From: Actinoplanes siamensis
Lineage (GTDB): Bacteria > Actinomycetota > Actinomycetes > Mycobacteriales > Micromonosporaceae
Direction of reading: 5' to 3'
DNA length: 41,219 bases
Assembly: GCF_016862395.1 (NCBI RefSeq)
Contig: NZ_BOMW01000010.1
Coordinates: forward strand, 1 to 41,219
Part shown: piece by piece, positions 15,636 through 24,587 of the stretch
How positions within the stretch are numbered: the stretch's first letter is position 1
Layout: each line of letters starts with the position of its first letter
Notes under the pieces: model-generated
What the model was told of the DNA's origin: nothing
Database searches by the model: none
The model's input: only the letters and a program-made list of their open reading frames with translations
Program-made: the position numbers and the translations under genes

Positions 15636-16169
15636 ATGACGACGCGGAAGAGCCCACCGGCCCCGGCGCCGGCCGGCGTCGAGGACGCCTGGCGGGCCCT
15701 GACCCTCCAGTTCGACCAGGTCAAGCACGCCGAGACGAAGGCCGCCGCGACGCTGGCGTCGAGCGGCGTCCTGGGCGGGTTGCTGTACACCCTGGTCTCC
15801 CAGCACCGGGCCGGAGGGGCGCTGTTCGCGGTGGCCGCGATCGCCACTGCGGCCGCCGTCGTCACGGCGGCGGGCGCGGCCGGCGTGGCGCTGCGCCCGC
15901 GGACGTTCCTCCGCGACGGGCACCAGAACCTGCTCTTCTACCGCACCATCGCCGGGCGGTTCGGGCACGACGCCGAGGCGTTCCACCGGGAGCTGTCGGG
16001 TCTGCTCGGTGACCGGGCCGCGCTGCTCTCCGCGCTGTCCGGGCAGATCCTGACAAACGCCAACGTGGCCGCGCGCAAGTATCACGCGGTCACCATCGCG
16101 GTGCTCACGCTCCTGGTGGGCCTCGGGCTGCTGGCGGTCACCGCCACGATCGGCGTGCTGGCCCGGTGA
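15636..16169 (+). CDS. PycTM-like (DUF5706) membrane protein, possible Pycsar-type effector
   Basis: A 177-residue protein. The N-terminal helix 'AWRALTLQFDQVKHAETKAA' (18-37) leads into hydrophobic helices at about 38-56, 61-87 and 150-173. The 'hAetKAAatLasagvl' pattern, with a cytoplasmic loop between the second and last helices, matches the DUF5706/Pycsar effector (PycTM) family as I know it; these proteins open membranes when a cyclic pyrimidine nucleotide (cCMP/cUMP) binds. Start ATG 15636 has a strong AGAGGAGG. No adenylyl/pyrimidine cyclase gene is in the window; the partner is the divergent Crp-type cNMP-binding regulator. It may respond to a signal made elsewhere, or be a non-defence relative. 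Confidence 0.7.
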   Translation: MTTRKSPPAPAPAGVEDAWRALTLQFDQVKHAETKAAATLASSGVLGGLLYTLVSQHRAGGALFAVAAIATAAAVVTAAGAAGVALRPRTFLRDGHQNLLFYRTIAGRFGHDAEAFHRELSGLLGDRAALLSALSGQILTNANVAARKYHAVTIAVLTLLVGLGLLAVTATIGVLAR

Positions 16170-16196
16170 GACCCGCGGTGGCGGGACGGGGCCGGG

Positions 16197-16820
16197 TCAC
16201 CCGGTGGGCAGGCCCCGCCCCGCGTGCCGGAGCACCTCGGTGAGACGGCTCTCCGCCCGGGTGGCGGCGAGGCGTCCCCGGTGCAGCAGGGACAGGTCCT
16301 CGACCGCGCAGGCCGGCGGGCGGTACGCGTTCGCCGCCGCCAGCGCCGGGTTCAGCCGGGCCCAGGCGATCAGCGCGTCGGACAGCGCCGCGGGAACCGG
16401 GTCGAGCGCCGCGCCGGGGCCGGCGACCCGCTCGGCGAAGTGCTGCCGGTGCGGCCAGAAGGACCACACCTTGGCCTCGTCGATGAGCTGCTCGACCGGG
16501 CTTGGCCGGCCGTAGCGCAGGATGATCTCGTACGAGCGGAGGCTGCCGTCGGCGATCAGCTCGCCCAGCATCCCGTGCCGGGCGTGCTGGCCGGCCACCT
16601 CGTAGAAGGTGCTGCGGCTGCCGCGCGGCCGGGCCGCGCCGACGATCACCTTCCAGGTGAGCGGGCGATCGGGGCGGGCGGCGAGCAGCTCGGCGACCGC
16701 CCGGTAGTACATGGTCCGGGTCTGCCAGTGGTTGCGCTGGGCGCACGGGTTGCCGGAGAGCCGGAGGTACCAGCCGGCGATCGTGGCCCGCGCCAGATCC
16801 TCGTTCATCGTGTGCGACAT
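16197..16820 (-). CDS. Possible TetR-like regulator, hypothetical
   Basis: A 207-residue helical protein. The segment 'LTWKVIVGAARPRGSRSTFYEVAG' (about 54-77), with core 'GSRSTFYE', resembles the recognition-helix end of TetR-type HTH domains, but the usual preceding 'ILDAALRLF' part is replaced by 'MYYRAVAELLAARPDRP'. The C-terminal half is helical without a known motif. Start ATG at 16820 has GAGGGA upstream. It lies 66 bases after the flavin monooxygenase gene on the same strand, so it may be the last gene of the leftward LAL-monooxygenase transcript and belong to the biosynthetic cluster. DNA binding is a guess. Confidence 0.5.
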   Translation of the reverse strand: MSHTMNEDLARATIAGWYLRLSGNPCAQRNHWQTRTMYYRAVAELLAARPDRPLTWKVIVGAARPRGSRSTFYEVAGQHARHGMLGELIADGSLRSYEIILRYGRPSPVEQLIDEAKVWSFWPHRQHFAERVAGPGAALDPVPAALSDALIAWARLNPALAAANAYRPPACAVEDLSLLHRGRLAATRAESRLTEVLRHAGRGLPTG

Positions 16821-16886
16821 CGTCCCTCGGTTCGTCCGGATCGGCTGGGAGACGTCGAGTGTCCCCAGTGGATCTTCCGGCCGGCA

Positions 16887-18425
16887 TCACGTGTTCTCGT
16901 ATAACGCCTGTCGTGTGCCGGTCACCTGATCCAGCACCGCCCCGCAGTCGGCGGGCACGTCGTTCGCGCACCACGCGACCTGCTGATCGGGGCGGATCAA
17001 CACCAGCCGGCCGGGCCAGGCCGCGGGCATCGGCACGCCGGTCACCGGCAGGTGCCGGACCGGGATCCCCCGCGCCCGGGCCGCCGAGAGCAGCGGCCAC
17101 CCGTGCTGTCCGGCGGTCAGGTCGACGAGCGTGAACTGCGGGCCGAGCCGGTCGAAGAGGTGGTCGCCGCCGGCCAGCCGGAAAGCCGGCGGACGGAAAC
17201 CGGGCCGTCCCGCGGTCCGCGGCGCGCCGGTCCGCGCCGGGTCCAGCTGCGGCGCCTCCTGGCCCAGCGCCTCCGCCATCACCTGCTCGTTCGCACCCGA
17301 CTCGACAAGCCGCTGGAAGCGCCGCCGGGTCTGCAGCGCGCGCCGGGCCAGTTCCCGGTCCAGCAGCGCCTGCTGCCGGCGTTCGCCCTGATAGCCGGCG
17401 AGCAGCGGCTCACCGGCCCAGGCGTGCACCGCGGCGGCCAGCCGCCAGCCGAGCCCGACCGCGTCGCCGATGCAGGTGTCCACCTCGTCGACAGGCGCCT
17501 CCAGCTGGTGCGCGGCCTGCCCGGCCAGGAAGACCCGGCCCCGGCGGTAGGCGCGGGCGATCGACGGCACGCCGGTCCGCTGCGCCACGGCGACGATCTC
17601 CGGCGGGTCGCCGGGCAGACCCAGCCGGTCCCGCAGCAGTTCGGCCGGGTCGCCGACGCCGGCCTGCTCGTCCGCGGTGACCGGCAGGTGCGCGACGCAC
17701 AGGTCGCCGCTGTGGCCGGTCACCAGGGTCACCTCGGTGGCGATCAGGGCGGCCGGGTTCGGCCACCGGCCGGCCAGCGCCGCGCTGCGGAAGTGGACGG
17801 TGACGTACGGGGCGGGCGGGCCGAGCTCCTCCAGGGACAGTCCGGCGCAGCGGCGTACCGTGCTGTCCGCGCCGTCGCAGCCGGCCAGGTACGCCGTCTC
17901 GATGACCACCCGTGTCCCGGCCTCGGCGTCGATCACGGTGGCCGCCACGCCGTCCCGGTCCTCCCGCACGTCGGTGAGCGTCCACCGGGTCCGCAGGTCG
18001 ATCAGCGGGTGCCGGCGCAGGGCCCGGCGCAGCCGGACGGCCAGGTCCGCCCCGGAGATCAGCAGGTACGGCTCGATCGGGGCGGTGCCGTCGGCGGTGG
18101 CGGCGTACGTCCGCCGCAGCTCCTCGGCGGACGGCAGCCGCCAGGTGAGGGCCGGTGCCCGCCCGGCCGCCCGGCTCCACAGGATGTCGATCGGGCAGCT
18201 CGGGTCCACGCCGTCCGGGCGCAGCTCCCGGGCCAGGCCCAGCCTGCGCAGCAGCTCCATGCTGCGCCCGCTGATCAGCACCGGGTCGGCCGCGCGCGGC
18301 GGACCGCTCGCCCGTTCCACCACGATGCTGGCCACGCCGTGGTGGGCGAGCTCCAGCGCGGTCAGCGAGCCGGCGACACCGGCCCCGGCCAGCAGCACCG
18401 GCGTACGCAAGGCGGGTGTCGGCAT
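16887..18425 (-). CDS. Aromatic flavoprotein monooxygenase (MhpA/PheA type) with altered FAD site
   Basis: A 512-residue class A flavin monooxygenase-like protein. The N-terminal Rossmann motif is 'VLLAGAGVAGSLTALELA' (10-27), the DG motif is C183-D184-G185 in 'AGCDGADSTVRR', and a thioredoxin-like C-terminal domain is present, as in phenol and 3-hydroxyphenylpropionate hydroxylases. The usual 'GDAAH' FAD-binding motif reads G302-Q303-A-A-H, and the following Gly/Asn-rich loop that holds the isoalloxazine is replaced by 'EAPVDEVDTCIGDA'. It may have weak or unusual flavin binding, or a changed reaction. GAGGGG lies about 10 nt before ATG. It follows the LAL gene by 77 bases on the same strand and probably tailors the aminohydroxybenzoate product. 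Confidence 0.8.
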   Translation of the reverse strand: MPTPALRTPVLLAGAGVAGSLTALELAHHGVASIVVERASGPPRAADPVLISGRSMELLRRLGLARELRPDGVDPSCPIDILWSRAAGRAPALTWRLPSAEELRRTYAATADGTAPIEPYLLISGADLAVRLRRALRRHPLIDLRTRWTLTDVREDRDGVAATVIDAEAGTRVVIETAYLAGCDGADSTVRRCAGLSLEELGPPAPYVTVHFRSAALAGRWPNPAALIATEVTLVTGHSGDLCVAHLPVTADEQAGVGDPAELLRDRLGLPGDPPEIVAVAQRTGVPSIARAYRRGRVFLAGQAAHQLEAPVDEVDTCIGDAVGLGWRLAAAVHAWAGEPLLAGYQGERRQQALLDRELARRALQTRRRFQRLVESGANEQVMAEALGQEAPQLDPARTGAPRTAGRPGFRPPAFRLAGGDHLFDRLGPQFTLVDLTAGQHGWPLLSAARARGIPVRHLPVTGVPMPAAWPGRLVLIRPDQQVAWCANDVPADCGAVLDQVTGTRQALYENT

Positions 18426-18502
18426 GGGCGGTGTCCCCTCGGGCCGGGCGGCTGGTTACATCGCCATGCTCGGTGCCGGAGCGGGGTTCGTGTATCCCGT
18501 GT

Positions 18503-21190
18503 TCACGTGATTGGGCCGCTCTCCCGGGCGACCCGGGCGGCCAGCTCGGCCCGGCGGCGCAGGCCGAGCTTCGCGAAGATGTTGCGCAGATGAGCGTCCA
18601 CGGTGTGCCGGGAGATGTACAGCGTCTCGGCCACCTCGATGTTGGTCTTGCCGGCGGCGACCTCGAGGGCCACCCGCCGCTCGGCCGGGGACAGCTCGGG
18701 CAGCGAGGCCGGCGCCGGCGCGGGCGGCGCCGGCCGGGCCTCGCTGTGCCCGAGCAGCGCCGCGTCCTCCAGCGCCGCGGCCAGGGCGAGCGGCCGCCCG
18801 GCGTCCCGGAACCCCGCCACGGCGCGCAGCACCTGCCCCAGATCGCCCCGGTGCACCCCGTCGGCGTGCGCGGCGGCCCCGGCCGCCGAGCGGGAGCCGG
18901 GGTTGCGCCCGGCCAGCCGCCGGGCGGCCGCGACGACAGCCGCCGCCTCGTCGGGGTGGCCGGTGTCCCGGGCGATCCGGACCAGCGCGGCCGCCGCCGC
19001 CGGATCCGAGACCAGCAGCGCCGGTCGTCCGGGCAGCCCCGCGTAGATGCCGCGGAGCAGGGTGAACGCGGCCTGGGCGGAGCCTGTCGCGTCGAGCAGC
19101 ACGGCCTCCGGCCAGAGCACGTCCTCGGGCACCGCGGTCACCCCGTCGGCGTCGAGCCGGCGGATCCGGTCCAGGTGCCGCTGCGCCGCCGGGATGTCGC
19201 CGCGCACCACCGCGAGGCGCACCAGCATGCCGAGCAGCGGCATGGCGAGCGCGTGCGCGGCGTGCTGCTCGGCGACCAGCAGACCGGACTCGGCCTCCAC
19301 GGCGGCCTCCTCGAGCCGGCCGGTGGCGAACAGCAGGGCGGTCCGGAAGTGGTGCCAGAGCGGCTCGGTCCAGGTGGCGCCGGTCCGGTCGGACTCGCGG
19401 CGCCCGGTCCGGATCACCTGCTCCGCCTCCTCGAACCGGTCGAGGGCGATCAGCGCGGCGCTCAGCCAGATCCGGGGATGCCGGTGTGCCGCCTCCCCGC
19501 CGAACTCGTCGACCAGCGCGGTGGCCGTCCTGGCGAAGTCCAGCGACTCGTGCAGCCGGCCGGTGGTGAAGGCGACCAGGCTGCGACCGCTGAGGCCGAA
19601 CACGGCGGCGCCGTACTCACCGCCGGCCCGGCCCAGGGTGTCGGCCCGGGCGCCGGACTCGTCGGCGGCCGGCAGGTCGCCGAGGTAGCAGAGGGCGTGC
19701 GCGCGGACCGCGTGCAGGCGTGCCTGCAGCCCCGCGGGCAGCCCGGCGTACCCCAGCGCCTCGTCGGCGTAGCGGACGCACATCTCGTTCCGGCCGCCGT
19801 GCTTGCACGCCTCGGCCAGGCCGAGCAGCAGCCGGGCCTCGGTCTCCGGGGCCAGGCCCGCGCCCAGCGCCTCGCCGCCCAGCTTGCGGGCCTCCTCCAG
19901 GCGGGCCGCCGAGGCGAGCAGGCCGACCGTGTCGGCGACCAGGGCCGGCCGCTCCGGGTCGTCCGGGCCGATCGCCGCCAGCGCGCGCACCATGACGTCG
20001 GCCGCGGCGCCCGGCGCCACCCGCGCCACCATGCCGGCCATCGAGCGGACCAGGCGCACCGCGTCGGCCGCACCGGACCGGCCGCTGCGCAGCTGGTGAT
20101 CGGCGACCTCCAGGGCCGGACGGCCGACGTCCTGGGTGATCGCCGCGGCCTCCCGGTGCAGCTGCTCGCGCATCGTCCGCGGCAGCAGGCTGTAGACGGC
20201 CTGCCGGACCGCGTCGTGCGCGAACGCCAGCCCGCCCGCGCCGTCCTCCACCAGGAAGTCCGTCATCGCCTCACGGACCAGCGGATACAGCTCGGCGACC
20301 GGGCGGCCGGCGAGCCGGGCGGCCTCCTCGACGCCGAACGGACGGCCGAACACCGATGCCGCCTGCAGCATCCACGCGGCCGGCTCGGACAGCGTGTCGA
20401 CGACCTCCCGGACCGAGTCGACGAAGCTCGACGGCAGGTCGCCGCCGACCACCGAGCCGACCCCGTCGGTGACCACCAGCTGCCCGGTCGCCACCAGCGC
20501 CCTGAGCAGCTGCCCGGTCCGCAGCGGGTTGCCGCCGCAGGAGGCGGCCAGCGCCACCACGGTGTTGTCCACCTCGGCGCCCACCACGTCCGCGCTGAGC
20601 CGCGCGATGGTCGTCTCGTCCAGCACACCGAGCCGGATCGGCGCGGCGCCGTCCCGCGTCAGCCGCCGGATCAGCTGGTGCCCCGGCTTCTCCCGGTCCT
20701 GCGCGGAGGGCGGGCGATGGGCCAGCAGCCAGCGCACCGGGGACGACTCCAGGGCCGGGATCAGCTCCCGGACGGCCAGCGCGCTCAGCTCGTCCATCCA
20801 CTGCGCGTCGTCGATGACGATCAGCAGCGGGCGTTCCCGGGCCGCCTGCTCCAGCGAGGCGCGCAGCCGCTGCAGGGTGCCGAACGGGTCAAAGCGCTCC
20901 GGCTCCCGGTGCGCGAGCCAGCCGAACGCCGCGGTCGCCGGGGTGCAGTCGCGCAGCGCGCCGGCCAGGGTCACCAGGGGCGCCGCCTGGTCCAGATGGA
21001 ACGCCTCGCGGGCGGCGACGGTGAGGTCGCGCCGCGCGGCCAGCCGCACCACGTCGCGCAGCAGCCGCGACTTGCCGATTCCCGGTGGCCCGGTCAGCGT
21101 GTGCCAGCCGCCGGCGCCGGCCGCGGTGTCGTCCAGGATCCGGGTGAGCAGCTCGACCTCGGTCTCCCGGCCGAGCAGACGCCAGCTCAT
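18503..21190 (-). CDS. LAL-type LuxR regulator with ATPase domain
   Basis: An 895-residue large ATP-binding LuxR regulator. Walker A is 'GPPGIGKS' (34-41), Walker B is 'LLIVIDDAQW' near residue 125. A long helical middle (about 400-800) resembles TPR repeats, and the C-terminal LuxR HTH reads 'LSPAERRVALEVAAGKTNIE' followed by 'VAETLYISRHTVDAHLRNIF'. Such proteins are usually pathway-specific activators of antibiotic clusters. It diverges from the aldolase gene across 204 bases, so it probably activates the four-gene biosynthetic operon, and it leads the leftward transcript into the flavin monooxygenase gene. Confidence 0.9.
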   Translation of the reverse strand: MSWRLLGRETEVELLTRILDDTAAGAGGWHTLTGPPGIGKSRLLRDVVRLAARRDLTVAAREAFHLDQAAPLVTLAGALRDCTPATAAFGWLAHREPERFDPFGTLQRLRASLEQAARERPLLIVIDDAQWMDELSALAVRELIPALESSPVRWLLAHRPPSAQDREKPGHQLIRRLTRDGAAPIRLGVLDETTIARLSADVVGAEVDNTVVALAASCGGNPLRTGQLLRALVATGQLVVTDGVGSVVGGDLPSSFVDSVREVVDTLSEPAAWMLQAASVFGRPFGVEEAARLAGRPVAELYPLVREAMTDFLVEDGAGGLAFAHDAVRQAVYSLLPRTMREQLHREAAAITQDVGRPALEVADHQLRSGRSGAADAVRLVRSMAGMVARVAPGAAADVMVRALAAIGPDDPERPALVADTVGLLASAARLEEARKLGGEALGAGLAPETEARLLLGLAEACKHGGRNEMCVRYADEALGYAGLPAGLQARLHAVRAHALCYLGDLPAADESGARADTLGRAGGEYGAAVFGLSGRSLVAFTTGRLHESLDFARTATALVDEFGGEAAHRHPRIWLSAALIALDRFEEAEQVIRTGRRESDRTGATWTEPLWHHFRTALLFATGRLEEAAVEAESGLLVAEQHAAHALAMPLLGMLVRLAVVRGDIPAAQRHLDRIRRLDADGVTAVPEDVLWPEAVLLDATGSAQAAFTLLRGIYAGLPGRPALLVSDPAAAAALVRIARDTGHPDEAAAVVAAARRLAGRNPGSRSAAGAAAHADGVHRGDLGQVLRAVAGFRDAGRPLALAAALEDAALLGHSEARPAPPAPAPASLPELSPAERRVALEVAAGKTNIEVAETLYISRHTVDAHLRNIFAKLGLRRRAELAARVARESGPIT

Positions 21191-21394
21191 GCCGCCCCCG
21201 TCAGATGAATCCCCGTGACGGCCTTGTCGCAGTACGTCTGCATATCTATCACAGGCGATCGGTACCCGCAGCTACCCGTTCCAGTGGGTACGGCGTGACC
21301 AGGCTCTTCCGCCCGGCTACCCACTCGTGCGGTGGGCCGGCCACCGTGGACGCCCCTAACGTCGCCGGGGAACGACGAACAAGGAGGTGTGGCG
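21191..21394. promoter_or_regulatory. Divergent control region of the aminohydroxybenzoate-type cluster
   Basis: 204 bases between the LAL gene and the aldolase gene. The motif TACCC occurs three times (in GGTACCC at 21261, at 21273-21277 and in GGCTACCCA near 21319), and 21273-21277 pairs with GGGTA at 21286-21290 as an inverted repeat. On the minus strand TGATAGATA near 21255-21247 is a plausible -10 for the LAL gene. A perfect Shine-Dalgarno AAGGAGG at 21381-21387 precedes the aldolase ATG. The TACCC sites are candidates for LuxR-type binding. Confidence 0.4.
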
Positions 21395-22186
21395 ATGTAC
21401 CGGAACGACTCCTTCGGACGGCGGCTGCGCCTGGGGCACCTCGGCCGCCGCGGCGGTTCCGGGCTGCTCCTGGTGCCGCTCGACCACGCGGTGGGCGCCG
21501 GCCCGCTGGGCGCCGCGGCCGATCTGGACGCCCTGGTCGCCCAGCTGGCCGAGCACGGCGCCGACGGTGTGGTGCTGCACAAGGGAGCGGCCCGCCGGAT
21601 CCGCCCGGCCCGCTTCCGTGACCTGTCGCTGATCGTCCAGCTCACCGGGAGCACCGCGCTGGCCGCCGACCCGGACGCGAAGTATCCGGTGGCGAGCGTC
21701 GAGGAGGCGCTGCGCCTGGGCGCCCACGCGGTCAGCGTGCACGTGAACGCCGCCTCGCGGACCGAGGCGGCCCAGATCGAGCATCTGGCCGAGGTGGCCG
21801 AGCAGTGCGACAGGTGGTCGCTGCCGCTGCTGGCGATGATGTACGTGCGCGGCCCCGCGATCCGGGACGGCCGGGCGCCGCAGCTGGTGGCGCACGCCGT
21901 CGCGGTCGCCGCGGAGATCGGCGCCGACCTGGTGAAGACGGCCCTGCCGGACGACCCGGCGGCGGCCGCCCGGGTGATCGCGGGCGCCGGGGTGCCGGTG
22001 CTCGCCGCCGGCGGCGCCCCGGACCCGGGCCCGGACGCGGTGCTGAGCCGGATGGCGGATGCGATGCGGGCCGGCGCGGCCGGGGTCGCGGCCGGCCGCC
22101 TGGTGTTCACGGCCGGCGACCCGGCCGCCGTGGTGCGCCGCCTCGCCGCCGTGGTGCACGACCGCGCTCCGGTGGCCGTCCGATGA
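21395..22186 (+). CDS. DhnA-type aldolase, GriI-like (2-amino-3,7-dideoxyheptulosonate-type synthase)
   Basis: A 263-residue class I aldolase with a (beta/alpha)8 barrel. Key residues are visible: D30-H31 in 'VPLDHAVGAGP', Y150 in 'LLAMMYVRGP' and the Schiff-base lysine K181 in 'ADLVKTALP'. Homologues condense aspartate semialdehyde with a C3 or C6 sugar phosphate: archaeal ADH synthase in the alternative shikimate route, and GriI of grixazone biosynthesis, which uses DHAP on the way to 3-amino-4-hydroxybenzoate. Its stop overlaps the start of the next gene (ATGA), a GriH-like synthase; this pair is the hallmark of 3,4-AHBA formation. First gene of a tight four-gene operon. Confidence 0.85.
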   Translation: MYRNDSFGRRLRLGHLGRRGGSGLLLVPLDHAVGAGPLGAAADLDALVAQLAEHGADGVVLHKGAARRIRPARFRDLSLIVQLTGSTALAADPDAKYPVASVEEALRLGAHAVSVHVNAASRTEAAQIEHLAEVAEQCDRWSLPLLAMMYVRGPAIRDGRAPQLVAHAVAVAAEIGADLVKTALPDDPAAAARVIAGAGVPVLAAGGAPDPGPDAVLSRMADAMRAGAAGVAAGRLVFTAGDPAAVVRRLAAVVHDRAPVAVR

Positions 22187-23304
22187 GCGCCGCGATGCGC
22201 GAGCGGGCCTGCTGGCTGGACCTGCGCCAGGCCGGCCGGTGGCGGCGGGAGGTCGTCGAGGAGGCCGTGCACCTGCGGTTCGAGGCGATCGTGGCGGACG
22301 ACCCGGCGGACCTGGCCGGGTTGCCCCCGACCGTGTCGCGGGTGCTCGCCGTGACCGGCGGCGAACTGCCCGGCGATGTCGGCGACGCCGACCTGGTGCT
22401 GGTCGACCCGATCCGGCACGGGGATCCGCAGCGCCTGGCCGCGGCCCGTCCGGGCGTACGGTTCGCCAGCCGGGTCGAGGTGACCGACGCGGACACCCTG
22501 GACCTGGCGTGCCAGCGGGTCCGCCGGGACGAGCTGACGGTGCTGCGGTTCCGCGATCCGACGCACATCCCACTGGAGATCGTGCTGGCCGCCGCGGACG
22601 GCGCCCCGGGCCGCATCGTCACCGAGGTGGACACGGTGGTGGAGGCCTCGGTGCACCTGACCGTGCTGGAACGCGGGCCGGACGGGATCCTGCTGCGTCC
22701 GGGCGGGCCGGGGGACGCCACCAAGCTCGCCGAGGTGACCCGGCCCGGCTCGCCGGACCTGGACCTGGTCACGCTCACCGTCACCGGGATCCGGCACTGC
22801 GGCTCCGGGGAACGGGCCTGCGTGGACACCTGCTCCTACCTGGGGCAGGACGAGGGGATCCTGGTCGGGTCGCGTTCGCGGGGGCTGGTGCTCTGCGTGA
22901 GCGAGACGCATCCGCTGCCCTACATGCCGATGCGGCCGTTCCGGGTCAACGCCGGGGCGATCATGTCGTACACGCTGGCCGGGCACGAGCGCACGCGTTA
23001 CCTGTGCGAGCTGCGGGCGGGCGCCACCGTGCTGGCGGTGCGGGCGGACGGGCGCACCCGACCGGTGACGGTGGGGCGCGTCAAGATCGAGACCAGGCCG
23101 CTGCTCGCCGTCGACGCCGTCGCGCCCGGCGGCGAGCGGGTCAACCTGATCGTGCAGGACGACTGGCACGTACGGGTGCTCGGGCCGGGCGCGGTGGTGC
23201 ACAACTCCACGGAGCTCAAGCCGGGCGACGAGATCCTCGGCCACCTGCCCGGCCGGGAGCGCCACGTCGGCTATCCCATCGACGAACTGTGTCACGAGCT
23301 GTGA
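22183..23304 (+). CDS. 3-Dehydroquinate synthase II homologue, GriH-like (3-amino-4-hydroxybenzoate synthase)
   Basis: A 373-residue protein of the DHQS-II (AroB', MJ1249) family. Diagnostic stretches are 'ACVDTCSYLGQDEGILVGS', 'PFRVNAGAIMSYTL', 'GRVKIETRPLL' and 'STELKPGDEIL'. The archaeal enzyme oxidatively deaminates and cyclises ADH to dehydroquinate; in grixazone, manumycin-type and platensimycin pathways its relatives turn the C7N intermediate into 3,4-AHBA. Because it is paired with a DhnA aldolase and an activating ligase, and an actinomycete has the normal shikimate pathway, the 3,4-AHBA role is far more likely. Start ATG at 22183 overlaps the aldolase stop by 4 bases. Confidence 0.85.
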   Translation: MSAAMRERACWLDLRQAGRWRREVVEEAVHLRFEAIVADDPADLAGLPPTVSRVLAVTGGELPGDVGDADLVLVDPIRHGDPQRLAAARPGVRFASRVEVTDADTLDLACQRVRRDELTVLRFRDPTHIPLEIVLAAADGAPGRIVTEVDTVVEASVHLTVLERGPDGILLRPGGPGDATKLAEVTRPGSPDLDLVTLTVTGIRHCGSGERACVDTCSYLGQDEGILVGSRSRGLVLCVSETHPLPYMPMRPFRVNAGAIMSYTLAGHERTRYLCELRAGATVLAVRADGRTRPVTVGRVKIETRPLLAVDAVAPGGERVNLIVQDDWHVRVLGPGAVVHNSTELKPGDEILGHLPGRERHVGYPIDELCHEL

Positions 23305-24575
23305 CCGGGCTGGGGGACTGGACGGACTTCGCCGGGTTGGCGAAGGTGCAGGACGCGCTGTTGCCGGACACCCTGGCGGCGGCCGCCGCGTCACCGTTCT
23401 ACCGGGAGCGCCGGGACGGGGTGCCGGCCGGCCGGGCCGAACTCGAGGACTATCCACTGACCAGCAAGGAGGATCTGCGCGACGCGTATCCGTTCGGGAT
23501 GCTCGCGGTGGACCGGTCGCGGCTGGCCACCTATCACGAGTCCAGCGGCAGCACCGGGACGCCGACCGCGTCGTACTACACCGCCGACGATTGGGCGGAT
23601 CTGATCGACCGGTACGCCCGGACCCACGTCGGGATCCGGCCGTCCGACACGTTCCTGGTGCGTACGCCGTACGCGCTGATGCTCACCGGACACGTCGCGC
23701 ACGCGGCCGCCCGGGCCTGTGGCGCGACAGTGGTCCCGGCCGACAACCGGTCGCTGGCCACGCCGTACGCCAAGGTCGTGCGCCTGCTGCATGATCTCGG
23801 CGTCACGCTGACCTGGTCGCTGCCGACCGACGCCCTGCTCTGGGCCGCCGCGGCGGAGCGGCTGGGCCTACGGCCCGGTCACGACTTCCCGGCGCTGCGC
23901 GCGCTGCTGGTCGCGGGCGAGCCGCTGAGTCCGGCCCGGCGCGACCGGCTCGCCCGGCTGTGGCAGGCGCCGGTGGTCCAGGAGTACGGATCCAGCGAGA
24001 CCGGCGGCCTGGCCGGCGAGTGCCCGCAGGGAAACCTGCACCTGTGGGCCGACCGGGCGATCTTCGAGGTGTACGACCCGGCCACCGGGCGCCTCAGCGC
24101 GCAGGGCGCCGGCGAGCTGGTGGTCACCCCGCTCTGCCGGCAGGCCATGCCGCTGCTGCGCTACCACATCGGCGACCGGGTGGAGGTGACCCGGCCGGAC
24201 TGCCCGTGCGGCTGGGTGCTGCCGGTCGTCCGGGTGCTGGGCCGCTTCCAGGACGGCGCGGGCCTGACCCAGGTGGGCCTGGAGGAGGTGGTGTTCCGCC
24301 TGCCGGCCGAGTACGGGGTGCTGTTCTGGCGCGCCCGGCACACCCGGCACGGGCTGGCCGTGCAGATCGAGGTGCCGCCCCGCCACCGCCACGCCGCGAC
24401 CGCCGAGCTCACCGCCGCCATCGGCGCGGCCTTCGGCGTCGACGTCCACGTCGAGCCGTTGCCGCCCGGCGCGCTGGTGCCGGTCCGGGTGCTCACCGCG
24501 ATGCCGGAGGTGATGAAGCCGCGGGGGCTGTTCGCCGCGGACGAGGACTGGGACCGCGCGCTGCGCTACTACTGA
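23301..24575 (+). CDS. PaaK/CapK-family adenylate-forming ligase (aryl activation)
   Basis: A 424-residue enzyme of the phenylacetate-CoA ligase family. The ATP loop is 'HESSGSTGTPT' (79-89), the second core motif 'EYGSSETGG' (228-236), the hinge-side 'YHIGDR' (288-293), a zinc-type 'DCPCG' (300-304), and a C-terminal lysine K406 in 'VMKPRGLF' that could be the catalytic Lys. It starts with GTG overlapping the stop of the GriH-like gene (GTGA). The likely substrate is 3-amino-4-hydroxybenzoate, activated as AMP ester and passed to CoA or another acceptor. No carrier protein or acyltransferase gene is visible nearby, so the acceptor is unknown. Confidence 0.85.
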   Translation: MTGLGDWTDFAGLAKVQDALLPDTLAAAAASPFYRERRDGVPAGRAELEDYPLTSKEDLRDAYPFGMLAVDRSRLATYHESSGSTGTPTASYYTADDWADLIDRYARTHVGIRPSDTFLVRTPYALMLTGHVAHAAARACGATVVPADNRSLATPYAKVVRLLHDLGVTLTWSLPTDALLWAAAAERLGLRPGHDFPALRALLVAGEPLSPARRDRLARLWQAPVVQEYGSSETGGLAGECPQGNLHLWADRAIFEVYDPATGRLSAQGAGELVVTPLCRQAMPLLRYHIGDRVEVTRPDCPCGWVLPVVRVLGRFQDGAGLTQVGLEEVVFRLPAEYGVLFWRARHTRHGLAVQIEVPPRHRHAATAELTAAIGAAFGVDVHVEPLPPGALVPVRVLTAMPEVMKPRGLFAADEDWDRALRYY

Positions 24576-24587
24576 GAGGAGGCGCCC

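Noticed and set aside
1610..16169. Nucleotidyltransferase and PycTM-like protein as one defence system
   Set aside because: They are more than 12 kb apart with unrelated genes between, and each has its own close partner.
18416..21208. A 930-codon open frame on the plus strand
   Set aside because: Antisense shadow of the LAL regulator; Gly/Arg/Gln-rich with no domain.
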